DNA of 64,000 nt, taken from Dietzia aurantiaca. GTDB taxonomy: Bacteria; Actinomycetota; Actinomycetes; Mycobacteriales; Mycobacteriaceae. This document shows positions 8,179 through 17,191 of this stretch, in pieces. Numbering within the stretch: the first letter of the stretch is position 1; every line of letters starts with the position of its first letter. Made by a program: the position numbers and the translations under genes. The notes under the pieces were generated by a model. That model made no database searches and had not been told where the DNA came from. It worked only from the letters and a program-made list of their open reading frames with translations. The DNA lies in the NCBI RefSeq assembly GCF_021033825.1, contig NZ_JAIFXZ010000004.1, positions 1 to 64,000 of the forward strand, given 5' to 3'.

Positions 8179-8885
8179 TGCATGAGTGTAACACCGGTCA
8201 CGAGGTGCTCGTCGTCGTGGGCCAGGTACGGCCGACCCCAGGTGCCGCCGCGCCGTCACTTCACGTACTGCTCTGGCAGCACTCCCTGGGCCCCGCCGCC
8301 GGACGCTGGGCGCTGCCCGGCGGTGAGGTTCGTAACGACGAGGACCTCCCCACCTCCGCCACACGTCAACTCGACGAGAAGGTCGATGTCCGCGAGCTCA
8401 GCCACCTGGAATCGGTGTCCGACTTCTCCGATCCGGGGCGTGTGCCGGGTCGTCGCGTGTTCGCGTCCGGCTTCCTCGGCGTGCTGCCGAGCGACGCCGA
8501 CCCCGACATCCCGGACGACACCGCGTGGTTCCGGGTCGACGACCTGCCGGAGACCGCGTTCGACCACGCGGAGATCATCGCCCGCGCCCGGCTCCGGCTG
8601 GCGGCCAAGCTCTCCTACTCCACGCTGGGCTTCGCCCTCGCCCCCGAGGAGTTCACGCTCTCCCTGCTCGCGCAGCTCTACGGTGCCGCGCTCGGGCACC
8701 CGGTGGACCCGACCAACCTGCAGCGGATCCTCACCCGGCGCGGCGAGCTCGTGCGGTGCGGGCGCAGCGCTCCCCCGGGCCCGTCAGGTGGTCGACCGGC
8801 GGCGCTCTACCGCTTCGCCGAGCGACGGCTACGGATCACCGATCAGTTCGCGACTCTCCGGCCACCGGGTCCGGCAGACGGCTGA
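8178..8885 (+). CDS. nrtR: NrtR/NdnR-family Nudix-related transcriptional repressor of NAD genes
   Basis: A 235-aa protein with an N-terminal Nudix fold and a C-terminal winged-helix region ([20 protein letters not shown], then a Gly-Arg-Pro-Ala-LYRF end), the NrtR layout. The Nudix box is degenerate: RQLDEK stands in place of REXXEE, so it probably senses ADP-ribose or another NAD metabolite rather than hydrolysing. The position divergent from nadA-nadC matches NdnR of Corynebacterium glutamicum and Rv1593c of M. tuberculosis, as I recall. The GTG at 8178 lacks a ribosome-binding site and fits a leaderless mRNA. The 3' end overlaps the convergent gene by 50 bp. Confidence 0.8.
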   Translation: MHECNTGHEVLVVVGQVRPTPGAAAPSLHVLLWQHSLGPAAGRWALPGGEVRNDEDLPTSATRQLDEKVDVRELSHLESVSDFSDPGRVPGRRVFASGFLGVLPSDADPDIPDDTAWFRVDDLPETAFDHAEIIARARLRLAAKLSYSTLGFALAPEEFTLSLLAQLYGAALGHPVDPTNLQRILTRRGELVRCGRSAPPGPSGGRPAALYRFAERRLRITDQFATLRPPGPADG

Positions 8886-9447
8886 AGTGGGCCAGGGCCG
8901 CGACCGCGAACAGCGCGATCATCGTGCCCCACACCAGCCAGCCCGCGCCCGGCGGCAACCAGTCCCACGACGGGCCCGAGGTGCCGTAGATCATCCGGTC
9001 GAAGAACAGGGCTCCGACGGCAGGCGCCTGCGAGACCACCCCACCAGCCGGGGCGTCCTGGGGCGGCGAGGCCACGAGGTCGGCGATCCGCGTGGCGTCC
9101 ATGGCGGCAAGGGCGCACGCTAACCCTGGCAGGAGCGCGAGCGCGGGCACGCCCAGCGGGCGTCGCAGTCCCGGATGCCGGTGCCAGAGGACGAGCGCGG
9201 CGCACACGGACGCGAAGCCGAGCAGGACCACCAGCATCAAGAGCTGGCTCCCGCCGTCAACGCCGGCGTCGGGGAACCGGACGCCCCGCCCCTGCCCCAC
9301 GGACAAGAGCTCCGAGCGCGGCGCGGCGACGATCCACACCAGCACCGCGACGATGAACGGCGCGAGAAGCCCGACGAGGGTCCCCACCGCGCGCGGCAAC
9401 CCGCGGACGTTGCGCCGGTCACCTGTGGACGACGACGTGCTGGTCAT
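8836..9447 (-). CDS. Four-helix membrane protein (DUF2567-like)
   Basis: A 203-aa protein with four predicted transmembrane helices (about residues 22-42, 66-86, 96-115 and 167-187) and a positively charged N-terminus. It resembles actinobacterial DUF2567 proteins, whose function is unknown; the family call is from general resemblance. The ATG at 9447 has TACAGT 7 nt upstream and no ribosome-binding site. Its last 50 bp overlap the end of nrtR on the other strand. Confidence 0.65.
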   Translation of the reverse strand: MTSTSSSTGDRRNVRGLPRAVGTLVGLLAPFIVAVLVWIVAAPRSELLSVGQGRGVRFPDAGVDGGSQLLMLVVLLGFASVCAALVLWHRHPGLRRPLGVPALALLPGLACALAAMDATRIADLVASPPQDAPAGGVVSQAPAVGALFFDRMIYGTSGPSWDWLPPGAGWLVWGTMIALFAVAALAHFSRLPDPVAGESRTDR

Positions 9448-9454
9448 GAGCGGG

Positions 9455-9460
9455 ACTGTA
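9455..9460 (-). promoter_or_regulatory. -10 box for leaderless transcription of the DUF2567-like gene
   Basis: TACAGT on the minus strand ends 7 nt before the ATG at 9447, which has no ribosome-binding site. Confidence 0.5.
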
Positions 9461-9566
9461 CCAACGCCCGAGCGCACCGACACGGGAGATCCGGGGCGGC
9501 TGTGGTCTAATCGGACCCGGCTCCGCCCACCTATCAACCGGACGAGACGTCAGGAAGTACCCGCCA

Positions 9567-11726
9567 GTGGCCACCAGCTCTACTCCCGCGACCACTGGTC
9601 GGTCGCGGAAGACGATGGCATACCGGCACGACATCGACGGCCTGCGGGGACTGGCGATCGCCTTGGTGGTGGTCTTCCACATCTGGATGGGCCGGGTCTC
9701 CGGCGGCGTCGATGTCTTCCTCGCCCTGTCCGGGTTCTTCTTCCTCGGGTCCCTGCTCCGCGGCGCGGGTAGCACGCGCACTCCGCTGAACCCCCTGCCC
9801 CACCTCCAGCGCCTCGTGCGGCGGCTCTACCCGGCGCTCGCGGTGACCATCGCCGCCACGGTCCTGGGCACCATGCTCATCAAGCCGCCCACGCAGTGGA
9901 CGGCGATCTTCGACCAGACCGTCGCGTCGCTGCTCTACTACCAGAACTGGGAATTGGCGTACACCGCCGCGGACTACGCCGCGGCCGATGCGACCATCTC
10001 CCCGCTGCAGCATCTGTGGTCGATGTCCGTCCAGGGGCAGTTCTATCTGATCGCGCTCACCGTGATCCTCGGCGGCACCGCACTCTGGCGACTCCTTGTG
10101 CGCCGCGGCACCCCCAAACGGTTCCTGGTCGCCGTGGTCGCCGCCGGCACCATCGCCTCGGTGTGGTGGTCGGCGATCGGGCAGGACGCGAACCAGGCCT
10201 GGAACTACTACGACACCGCGTCCCGCATGTGGGAGCTACTCATCGGCGGTCTGGTGGCCATCGTGCTCGCCGGAATCGTCCTGCCGTGGCCGCTGCGTCT
10301 GATAGCCACGGTCTCCGGCCTGTTCCTCGTGGTGAGCACCGGGTTCTTCTTCGACGGCGCCGCATACTTCCCCGGCCCGCTCGCCTGGTATCCCATCGGT
10401 GGCGCACTACTCATCGTGCTCGGCGGAAACCTGCCCGCGGGCCAGCGTGCGACCCCCGCCAGGGACCCCATCACCTGGTTGCTGTCCGGAAAGGTGTTCC
10501 GCCGACTGGGCGATATCTCCTACTCGCTGTACCTGTGGCACTGGCCACTGCTCATCCTGTGGCTGTCCTACGACAGGGAGAACGAGACCACGTTCGTCTC
10601 CGGTACGGCGATTATCGTGATCTCGCTCGTGCTGGCCCTGATCACCGAGAAGTACATCGAGCGGCCGCTACGGATGGCCAGCCGGGCGAAGGGTCAGAAG
10701 ACCCCCGCCGCCCTCGCGCGCGACATGCTCAGGGGCGCACCCGCGCGAACGGGCCGCCAGAAGCGCCAGTTCGTCGGTGCGACCGCGCTCGTCGTCGTCG
10801 CCGCCGTCGCCTCGCTCGGCACGGTCGGATGGTGGAGCGCCACCGCCTCCTCCCGGTCGTCGGTCCCTTACGTCGACTCCCTCACCGACCCCGTCCACCC
10901 GGGCGCTCGCGCCTTCTTCGACGGTGTCGGCGCCCCGGCGGACGCCCCGTACCTGCCCTCCCTTCTCCAGGTCGGCCACGATCTGCCGCCCAGCACCATG
11001 GACGGCTGCATCTCGACCTTCGAGTCCAGTGACGTGATCCTGTGCGTCTACGGCGACGAGGCCGCCACCCGCACCATCGCGCTGACCGGCGGATCCCACG
11101 CCGAGCATTGGATCAGCGGACTCGACGAGGTCGGGCGCCACTACGGGTTCCGGGTGGTCACCGTCCTCAAGATGGGCTGCCCCCTCACGCTCGACGCCAC
11201 GGTCTCCGACAACGACGAACTACTGTACGAAAGCTGCGCCGAGTGGACCCCCAAGGCTCTGGGCGCCGTGGCCGGACTGCAGCCGGACTTCGTGTTCACC
11301 ACGGCGACCCGGCCGGTGGGCGTCATGGGGCCCGACGTCGCCCCGCGGCAGTACGTCGACTTGTGGCGTGCGCTCGGCGAGCAGGGCATCAACGTGATCG
11401 CCATCCGCGACACCCCGTGGCTCAACAACGGCCGCGGACCGATCCGCGCCAGCGACTGCCTGGGCGACGGCGGCACCCCCGAGGAGTGCGGGATGCCGCG
11501 CGAGAGGTCCATCTCGCCCATCAACCCCGCCTCGCTCGCCGCCGCCGGACTCGACAATGTGCGGTTGATCGACCTGACCGACGGGTTGTGCGACCCCGAG
11601 AGCTGCCCTGTCGTGGTGGGCAACGTGATCGTCTACCACGACTCGCATCACCTGTCGGGGTCGTGGGTCCGGTCCGCCTCGGGCGAGCTGGCCCGGCAAC
11701 TGGGACCCGCGACCGGCTGGTGGTGA
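9567..11726 (+). CDS. OafA/YrhL-type membrane acyltransferase with C-terminal SGNH domain
   Basis: A 719-aa protein: an acyltransferase-3 domain of about 10-11 membrane helices (to residue 370), one linking helix (about 400-420), then an extracytoplasmic SGNH-hydrolase-like domain (about 495-715). The N-terminal catalytic motif is DIDGLRGLAIALVVVFH. The SGNH block I reads LTGGSHAEHW, where Gly replaces the usual Asp before Ser; block V is YHDSHHLSGSW. Such proteins transfer acyl groups to cell-envelope polysaccharides or lipids. The GTG at 9567 follows CAGGAAG; an ATG at 9615 is the alternative. Confidence 0.85.
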   Translation: MATSSTPATTGRSRKTMAYRHDIDGLRGLAIALVVVFHIWMGRVSGGVDVFLALSGFFFLGSLLRGAGSTRTPLNPLPHLQRLVRRLYPALAVTIAATVLGTMLIKPPTQWTAIFDQTVASLLYYQNWELAYTAADYAAADATISPLQHLWSMSVQGQFYLIALTVILGGTALWRLLVRRGTPKRFLVAVVAAGTIASVWWSAIGQDANQAWNYYDTASRMWELLIGGLVAIVLAGIVLPWPLRLIATVSGLFLVVSTGFFFDGAAYFPGPLAWYPIGGALLIVLGGNLPAGQRATPARDPITWLLSGKVFRRLGDISYSLYLWHWPLLILWLSYDRENETTFVSGTAIIVISLVLALITEKYIERPLRMASRAKGQKTPAALARDMLRGAPARTGRQKRQFVGATALVVVAAVASLGTVGWWSATASSRSSVPYVDSLTDPVHPGARAFFDGVGAPADAPYLPSLLQVGHDLPPSTMDGCISTFESSDVILCVYGDEAATRTIALTGGSHAEHWISGLDEVGRHYGFRVVTVLKMGCPLTLDATVSDNDELLYESCAEWTPKALGAVAGLQPDFVFTTATRPVGVMGPDVAPRQYVDLWRALGEQGINVIAIRDTPWLNNGRGPIRASDCLGDGGTPEECGMPRERSISPINPASLAAAGLDNVRLIDLTDGLCDPESCPVVVGNVIVYHDSHHLSGSWVRSASGELARQLGPATGWW

Positions 11727-11820
11727 CCCCGGCGTAGCCCGTTACCGCCCCGAACCCCCGGTGTCGAGCACGCTGACCAGCGGCTCGATTCACGGGCGGT
11801 CCCGCGCGCGGCGTAAGCAC

Positions 11821-11826
11821 TACTCT
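11821..11826 (+). promoter_or_regulatory. -10 box for leaderless transcription of glgX
   Basis: TACTCT ends 8 nt before the GTG at 11835, which has no ribosome-binding site. It would drive glgX and treY. Confidence 0.5.
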
Positions 11827-11834
11827 TGGACTTC

Positions 11835-13979
11835 GTGACCAACGCCGACCCCCAGCCGTCCGCTCCCGAACTCGTCCGCTCCTGGCCGGGCACCGCGTAC
11901 CCACTCGGCGCGACCTACGACGGGACCGGCACCAACTTCGCGCTGTTCTCCGAGGTCGCCGAGGCGGTCGAGCTCTGCCTCATCGACCGCGACGGCGTCG
12001 AGTCGCGCATCGAACTCACCGAAGTCGACGGCCACATCTGGCACTGCTACCTGCTCGGCGTGACCCCCGGCCAGCGCTACGGCTACCGCGTGCACGGGCC
12101 CTACGAGCCCGAGCAGGGGCTGCGGTGCGACCCGTCCAAACTCCTGCTCGACCCGTACGGCAAGGCGTTCAGCGGAGCGTTCGACGGCGACCCCAGCCTC
12201 CACAGCTACGACCTCGACGACCCCACGCAGCGCAACACCGACGACTCGCTCGGGCACACCATGACCACAGTGGTGATCAACCCGTTCTTCGACTGGGGGA
12301 ACGACCGCGCGCCGGGACACGAGTACCACAACACCGTCATCTACGAGGCCCACGTCAAGGGCATGACCGCCACGCACCCGGATGTTCCGGCCGAGATGCG
12401 GGGCACCTACGCCGGACTGTGCCACCCGGCGATCATCGAGCACCTCAAGGACCTGGGCGTCACCGCCATCGAGCTGATGCCCGTCCACCAGTTCATGCAG
12501 GACCAGCGCCTGATCGACCTGGGGCTGCGGAACTACTGGGGCTACAACAGCTTCGGCTTCCTGGCCCCGCACAACGAGTACGCGTTCGCCGAGAAGCCGG
12601 GCGACGCCGTGGCCGAGTTCAAGGCCATGGTCAAGACCTTCCACGACGCGGACATCGAGGTGATCCTCGACGTGGTCTACAACCACACGGCCGAGGGCAA
12701 CCATCTGGGGCCGACGATCGGCTTCCGGGGCATCGACAACCAGGCCTACTACCGGCTGGTCGAGGGCGACGAGCAGCACTACATGGACTACACCGGAACC
12801 GGGAACACGCTCAATGTGCGGCACCCGCACTCCCTGCAGCTGATCATGGACTCGCTGCGCTACTGGATCCTCGAGATGCACGTCGACGGTTTCCGCTTCG
12901 ACCTGGCCTCCACCCTGGCGCGCGGTCTGCACGACGTGGACCGGCTGTCGTCGTTCTTCGACCTGGTGCAGCAGGACCCGGTGGTCAGTCAGGTCAAACT
13001 CATCGCCGAGCCGTGGGACGTCGGCGAGGGCGGCTACCAGGTCGGCAACTTCCCTCCGCTGTGGACCGAGTGGAACGGGCAGTTCCGTGACACGGTTCGC
13101 GACTTCTGGCGCGGTGAGCCCGCCACCGTGGGCGAATTCGCCTCGCGACTGACCGGGTCCTCCGACCTGTACGAGCACACCGGTCGCCGTCCCACCGCGT
13201 CGATCAACTTCGTCACCGCGCACGACGGGTTCACTCTCAACGACCTGGTCAGCTATAACGAGAAGCACAACGACGCCAACGGCGAGGACGGCAACGACGG
13301 CGAGAGCCATAACCGTTCCTGGAACTGCGGCGTCGAAGGCCCCACGGACGACCCCGACGTGCTCGCGCTGCGCCACCGGCAGCGCCGCAATCTGCTCACC
13401 ACGCTCATCCTGTCCCAGGGCACGCCGATGATCGCGCACGGTGACGAGATAGCCCGCACCCAGGACGGCAACAACAACGTCTACTGCCAGGACAACGAGC
13501 TCGCCTGGATGAACTGGGAACTCGACGACGAACAGGCCGACCTCCTCGAGTTCACCCGCGCACTCATCCGGCTGCGCAAGGACCACCCGGTGTTCCGCCG
13601 CCGCCGCTTCTTCGGGACACCGTTGCGCGGCGAGGAGGACCCGCAGGACATCGCCTGGTTCGCCCCGGACGGCTCCGAGATGACCAGCAAGGACTGGGAC
13701 TCCGGCTTCGGCAAGTCCCTGGGCGTGTTCCTCAACGGCGAGGGCATCCACGAGCCGGACGAGCGTGGCCAGCGGATCGTCGATGACTCGTTCCTGCTGC
13801 TGTTCAACGCCCACCACGAGCCGATCGAGTTCGCCCTCCTGGGCAGCGAGTACGCGCACGAGTGGCAGGTCGTCCTGGACACCGCGAGCTACACGGGCGA
13901 CGAGACCCCCGCTCTGCCGGCCGACGGTTCCCTCTCGGTCGACGGCCGCTCGACAGTGGTACTGCGGAAGCTGAGCTGA
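11835..13979 (+). CDS. glgX: Glycogen debranching enzyme (GlgX/TreX)
   Basis: A 714-aa GH13 isoamylase-type enzyme that cleaves alpha-1,6 branches of glycogen and supplies linear chains for TreY. It has an N-terminal CBM48-like domain (LGATYDGTGTNFALFS) and the four GH13 regions DVVYNHTAEG, GFRFDLA (nucleophile Asp), IAEPWDVG (acid Glu) and TAHDGFT. The GTG at 11835 is supported by the upstream TACTCT box. It lies 2 bp before treY, so the two are cotranscribed for trehalose synthesis. Confidence 0.92.
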   Translation: MTNADPQPSAPELVRSWPGTAYPLGATYDGTGTNFALFSEVAEAVELCLIDRDGVESRIELTEVDGHIWHCYLLGVTPGQRYGYRVHGPYEPEQGLRCDPSKLLLDPYGKAFSGAFDGDPSLHSYDLDDPTQRNTDDSLGHTMTTVVINPFFDWGNDRAPGHEYHNTVIYEAHVKGMTATHPDVPAEMRGTYAGLCHPAIIEHLKDLGVTAIELMPVHQFMQDQRLIDLGLRNYWGYNSFGFLAPHNEYAFAEKPGDAVAEFKAMVKTFHDADIEVILDVVYNHTAEGNHLGPTIGFRGIDNQAYYRLVEGDEQHYMDYTGTGNTLNVRHPHSLQLIMDSLRYWILEMHVDGFRFDLASTLARGLHDVDRLSSFFDLVQQDPVVSQVKLIAEPWDVGEGGYQVGNFPPLWTEWNGQFRDTVRDFWRGEPATVGEFASRLTGSSDLYEHTGRRPTASINFVTAHDGFTLNDLVSYNEKHNDANGEDGNDGESHNRSWNCGVEGPTDDPDVLALRHRQRRNLLTTLILSQGTPMIAHGDEIARTQDGNNNVYCQDNELAWMNWELDDEQADLLEFTRALIRLRKDHPVFRRRRFFGTPLRGEEDPQDIAWFAPDGSEMTSKDWDSGFGKSLGVFLNGEGIHEPDERGQRIVDDSFLLLFNAHHEPIEFALLGSEYAHEWQVVLDTASYTGDETPALPADGSLSVDGRSTVVLRKLS

Positions 13980-13981
13980 CC

Positions 13982-16438
13982 GTGCGCCGGCTCCCCTCCA
14001 GCACCTATCGGCTCCAGCTCCGCACCCCGTCCTCCGACCCCGACGGCTGTGGCTTCACCCTTGCCGACGCCCGCGATCTGCTGCCCTACCTCGCCGACCT
14101 CGGGGTGGGTGCGGTGTACCTGTCGCCGATCCTCGAGGCCACGCCCGGCTCGACCCACGGCTACGACGTGGTGGATCCGACCACGGTCTCAGCCGAGCTC
14201 GGCGGGATCGACGGACTACGCGAGTTACGGGCCGCCTGCCGGGAGCACGGACTGGGCCTGGTGGTGGACATCGTGCCCAACCACCTGGGTGTGGACGAGC
14301 CGGCCGCCAACCCCTGGTGGTGGGATGCGCTGCGCAGGGGCCCGGAGTCACCGTATTACCCGTTCTTCGACTTCGACACGTCCCCCGCCAACGGCGCCGA
14401 CGGTCGGATCGCCATCCCGGTGCTCGGCTCGCCGGACGATGTGGCGGACCTCGTCGTCGTCGCCCCCACCGACACTCCCAGCGGTGAGGCGGAGCTCCAC
14501 TTCTACGAGCACCGGTTCCCGATCGCCCCCGGCACGGACGGACCAGTCCCCGGCACGGAGGGATCAGCCCCCGACACCGACGGCGGCTCGGCGCGGGAGG
14601 TCCACGACCGGCAGCACTACCGGCTGGTGCACTGGCGCGAGCCGCTGCTGGGCTACCGGCGGTTCTTCACCGTCACCGGCCTGGCAGGGCTGCGACAGGA
14701 GGACCCGGCCGTCTTCGACGCCACGCACGCCGAGGTGCGCCGGTGGTGCGAGGAGGACCTGGTCGACGGGATCCGCGTCGATCACCCCGACGGGCTGGCC
14801 GATCCCGTGGAGTACACACGGCGGCTCCGCGAGCTGGTCGGCGACGAGCGCTGGCTGTTGCTGGAGAAGATCCTCGCGCCCGGTGACGCCACGACCCCGC
14901 CCGAGGTGCTGGATCCGGTGATGCCCGTAGACGGAACCACCGGGTACGACGCATTGCGCCTCATCGACCAACTGCTGGTCGACACCCGCGGCGAGGCGCG
15001 GCTGTCCGCGCTGGCCGCGCGGTACTGCGGCGGTCCCGGTGACGAGGCTCAGGTGCACGCGCAGTCCGCGGAGATCAAACGCCGGATCGTGAGCGAGGAC
15101 CTGGCGCCCGAGTTGGCGCGGTTGGTTCGGGCGGTGCGCCGCGACGGTGGTAGTGGCGACGACGACGAGGCCACCACCGGCGCCGACGCTCACCTGAGGG
15201 AGGCACTGCTCTCCGTGATCGCGCAGACACCGTTCTATCGGGCCGACTATCCCGTCCTGCGTGGCACTCTCCCGGCGATCCTGAACCGGCTGCGTGGGCA
15301 GCGGCCCGAGCTGGCGCCGCCGCTGCGGCTCCTGGGTGTCGCACTGGCCCGCGGGGGCGAGGCGTCGGTCAGGCTCGCACAGGTCACCGGGGCCGTCACC
15401 GCGAAGGCCGAGGAGGACCGGCTGTTCTATCGGCTCGGTCGGCTCGTCTCGCTCAACGAGGTGGGCGGGTCGCCGGGGCGGATGGACCTGTCGGTCGAGG
15501 CGTTCCATCTGACGATGGCCGAGCGCGCCTCCTCGACACCAGGGGCCATGACGGCACTGTCCACCCACGACACCAAACGCGGTGAGGACGTGCGCGCCAG
15601 GATCTCCGTACTGTCCCAGGTCCCCGACGAGTGGGCCGGATTCGTCGCGGCGGTGTTCGACGAGTTCCCACCGCCTGCCGAAGACGCCGCGTATTTCCTG
15701 TTACAGGTGATCGTGGGCGTGTGGCCGGAGCCGGGCGGCCCGTCCGAGCAGCTGCGCTCGCGACTGCACGCGTACGCCGACAAGGCGATGCGGGAGGCCG
15801 CCGTCCATACGACGTGGACGGATCAGGATGCCGGGTTCGAGTCGCGGATGCACCGGTGGATCGACGCGCTGATCGACTCCGGTGCCGGGGCGGTGGGCGC
15901 GTTCGTCGAGCGCATCGCGCCTGCAGGGCGGGACAATTCGCTCGTGGCCAAGGCCGTGCAACTGCTGTCGCCCGGCGTGCCGGACGTCTACCAGGGCACG
16001 GAGGTCTGGGAGGACTCGCTCGTCGACCCCGACAACCGCCGGTTCGTGGACTTCGAGCCGCTGCGGTCGGGGGCGGTCGCGCGGGCCGGTCATTGCAAGT
16101 TCCTGCTGGTGCGCGAACTCCTGAGGCTGCGGCGCGAGCATCCGGAGGCGATGGCCGGTGGCGCGTACCTACCGATACCGGTGCACGGCCCGGCCGCCGC
16201 CGACGTCGTGGCGTTCCGGCGGCCTCTCGTGCCCGCCGCCGACGGGAGCCGGCCCGCGGTCGGACTCATCGCCCGACTACGCACCGCGGCGAAGTCAGCC
16301 GACGAGCTCCTCGGGACGGTCGCCGAGTTGCCCGCGGGTTCGTGGGTGGTGCGCCCCGATGGCGCCGAGATCTCGGGCCGCGTCGACGTGGGTGAACTGC
16401 TGTCGGCGACGCCCGTCGTCGTCATCGTCCGCGAGTAG
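13982..16438 (+). CDS. treY: Maltooligosyl trehalose synthase
   Basis: An 818-aa GH13 enzyme that isomerises the reducing-end alpha-1,4 bond of maltodextrins to alpha,alpha-1,1, giving maltooligosyl trehalose. Family motifs include STYRLQL near the start, VVDIVPNHLG, GIRVDHPDGLADP, LLLEKIL and LSTHDTKRGEDVRAR. The length is normal to slightly long because of a repetitive insert near residues 183-203. The GTG start is 2 bp after the glgX stop. TreZ, which releases trehalose, is encoded 2.5 kb downstream. Confidence 0.93.
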   Translation: MRRLPSSTYRLQLRTPSSDPDGCGFTLADARDLLPYLADLGVGAVYLSPILEATPGSTHGYDVVDPTTVSAELGGIDGLRELRAACREHGLGLVVDIVPNHLGVDEPAANPWWWDALRRGPESPYYPFFDFDTSPANGADGRIAIPVLGSPDDVADLVVVAPTDTPSGEAELHFYEHRFPIAPGTDGPVPGTEGSAPDTDGGSAREVHDRQHYRLVHWREPLLGYRRFFTVTGLAGLRQEDPAVFDATHAEVRRWCEEDLVDGIRVDHPDGLADPVEYTRRLRELVGDERWLLLEKILAPGDATTPPEVLDPVMPVDGTTGYDALRLIDQLLVDTRGEARLSALAARYCGGPGDEAQVHAQSAEIKRRIVSEDLAPELARLVRAVRRDGGSGDDDEATTGADAHLREALLSVIAQTPFYRADYPVLRGTLPAILNRLRGQRPELAPPLRLLGVALARGGEASVRLAQVTGAVTAKAEEDRLFYRLGRLVSLNEVGGSPGRMDLSVEAFHLTMAERASSTPGAMTALSTHDTKRGEDVRARISVLSQVPDEWAGFVAAVFDEFPPPAEDAAYFLLQVIVGVWPEPGGPSEQLRSRLHAYADKAMREAAVHTTWTDQDAGFESRMHRWIDALIDSGAGAVGAFVERIAPAGRDNSLVAKAVQLLSPGVPDVYQGTEVWEDSLVDPDNRRFVDFEPLRSGAVARAGHCKFLLVRELLRLRREHPEAMAGGAYLPIPVHGPAAADVVAFRRPLVPAADGSRPAVGLIARLRTAAKSADELLGTVAELPAGSWVVRPDGAEISGRVDVGELLSATPVVVIVRE
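14527..14589 (+). repeat. Three 21-bp tandem repeats inside treY
   Basis: Units start at 14527, 14548 and 14569 and encode PGTDGPV, PGTEGSA and PDTDGGS. The reading frame is kept. The insert lies between structured parts of the catalytic domain and looks like a flexible surface loop that can change length by slippage. Confidence 0.7.
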
Positions 16439-16474
16439 GGCTGGCGGCGGCGAGCCTGCACCCCCGGCAGCGGC

Positions 16475-16846
16475 TCATCGCGGCTCGCGGCCCAGCAGCC
16501 GGTCGGTCTCGCGCCGCTCCCGCTTGGTCGGCCGGCCGGCGCCCCGGTCCCGCCTCGGCTGAGACGCCACGATCTCCTTGGGTGGCGGCGGGGGCGAATG
16601 GTCGATGTAGCAGGTCGCGGCCACCGGCGCGCCCACCCGCTTGCTGACGGTCTCGACCACCTCGAGGATGCGGATCCGCCCCAGCGCGCCCGTGACCTGC
16701 ACCCGGTCGCCGGGGACCACACTCTTCGAGGGCTGCACCGCCTCGCCGTTGACCTTGACGTGCCCGCCCCTGCACGCGGCTGCCGCCTTGGTGCGGGACG
16801 GGAACAACCGCACCGACCAGGTCCATGCGTCCACCCGAACTCCCAT
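16475..16846 (-). CDS. S4-domain RNA-binding protein (HslR-like)
   Basis: A 123-aa protein with an S4 domain in residues 1-60 (RVDAWTWSVRLFPSRTKA, GHVKVNGEAVQPSKSVVPGD) and a basic Pro/Arg-rich tail. Small S4 proteins of the heat-shock protein 15 type bind rRNA, for example to help recycle stalled large subunits; the exact role here is not shown. The ATG at 16846 has TATCCT 6 nt upstream and no ribosome-binding site. Confidence 0.85.
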   Translation of the reverse strand: MGVRVDAWTWSVRLFPSRTKAAAACRGGHVKVNGEAVQPSKSVVPGDRVQVTGALGRIRILEVVETVSKRVGAPVAATCYIDHSPPPPPKEIVASQPRRDRGAGRPTKRERRETDRLLGREPR

Positions 16847-16852
16847 GGGCCG

Positions 16853-16858
16853 AGGATA
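16853..16858 (-). promoter_or_regulatory. -10 box for leaderless transcription of the S4 gene
   Basis: TATCCT on the minus strand ends 6 nt before the ATG at 16846. Confidence 0.5.
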
Positions 16859-17191
16859 GCGACCCAGCGCGGCCCACTGCCGCCGGCGCGCGACTGCGTC
16901 CGGGGCCCCGGCCCGCAGCCCGTGCTGGTGACGCGGCCTCAGCCCGATAACCCCCGCAGCCCGAGCCCGTGCGAAATCTGCCGCTCGAGTACCGATCTGC
17001 TGCGAGAGGTACGGCGGCAGATCGCATTCGGAGGCGCGGATCGTGAGGCTGCGACCGGCGTGGCGAACCCCGAAGTACGGCCGGCGCGGCGAGCGCCGAA
17101 GGCCGGGCCGCGGAGGCGGGCGTCGAGCGTGCGAGACTGGGAACACAGTCCTCGCATTACATCCAGCCCCGCGACTCACACGGGAGTGCCC
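16859..17191. other. Divergent intergenic region, no gene seen
   Basis: This 333-bp stretch separates the S4 and nitroreductase genes. Open frames across it have no start signals and no codon bias. Apart from the inverted repeat at 17131-17155 I see no clear structure; it should contain the nitroreductase promoter. Confidence 0.5.
17131..17155. promoter_or_regulatory. Inverted repeat upstream of the nitroreductase gene
   Basis: GCGAGACTG and CAGTC-C-TCGC are complementary with one bulged base and a 6-nt loop (GGAACA). It lies 37 bp before the ATG and could be an operator or a leader hairpin. Confidence 0.35.

Noticed and set aside
11820-13859. A 679-codon open frame on the minus strand
   Set aside because: Antisense to glgX, with Val/Asp/Arg/His-rich shadow composition.
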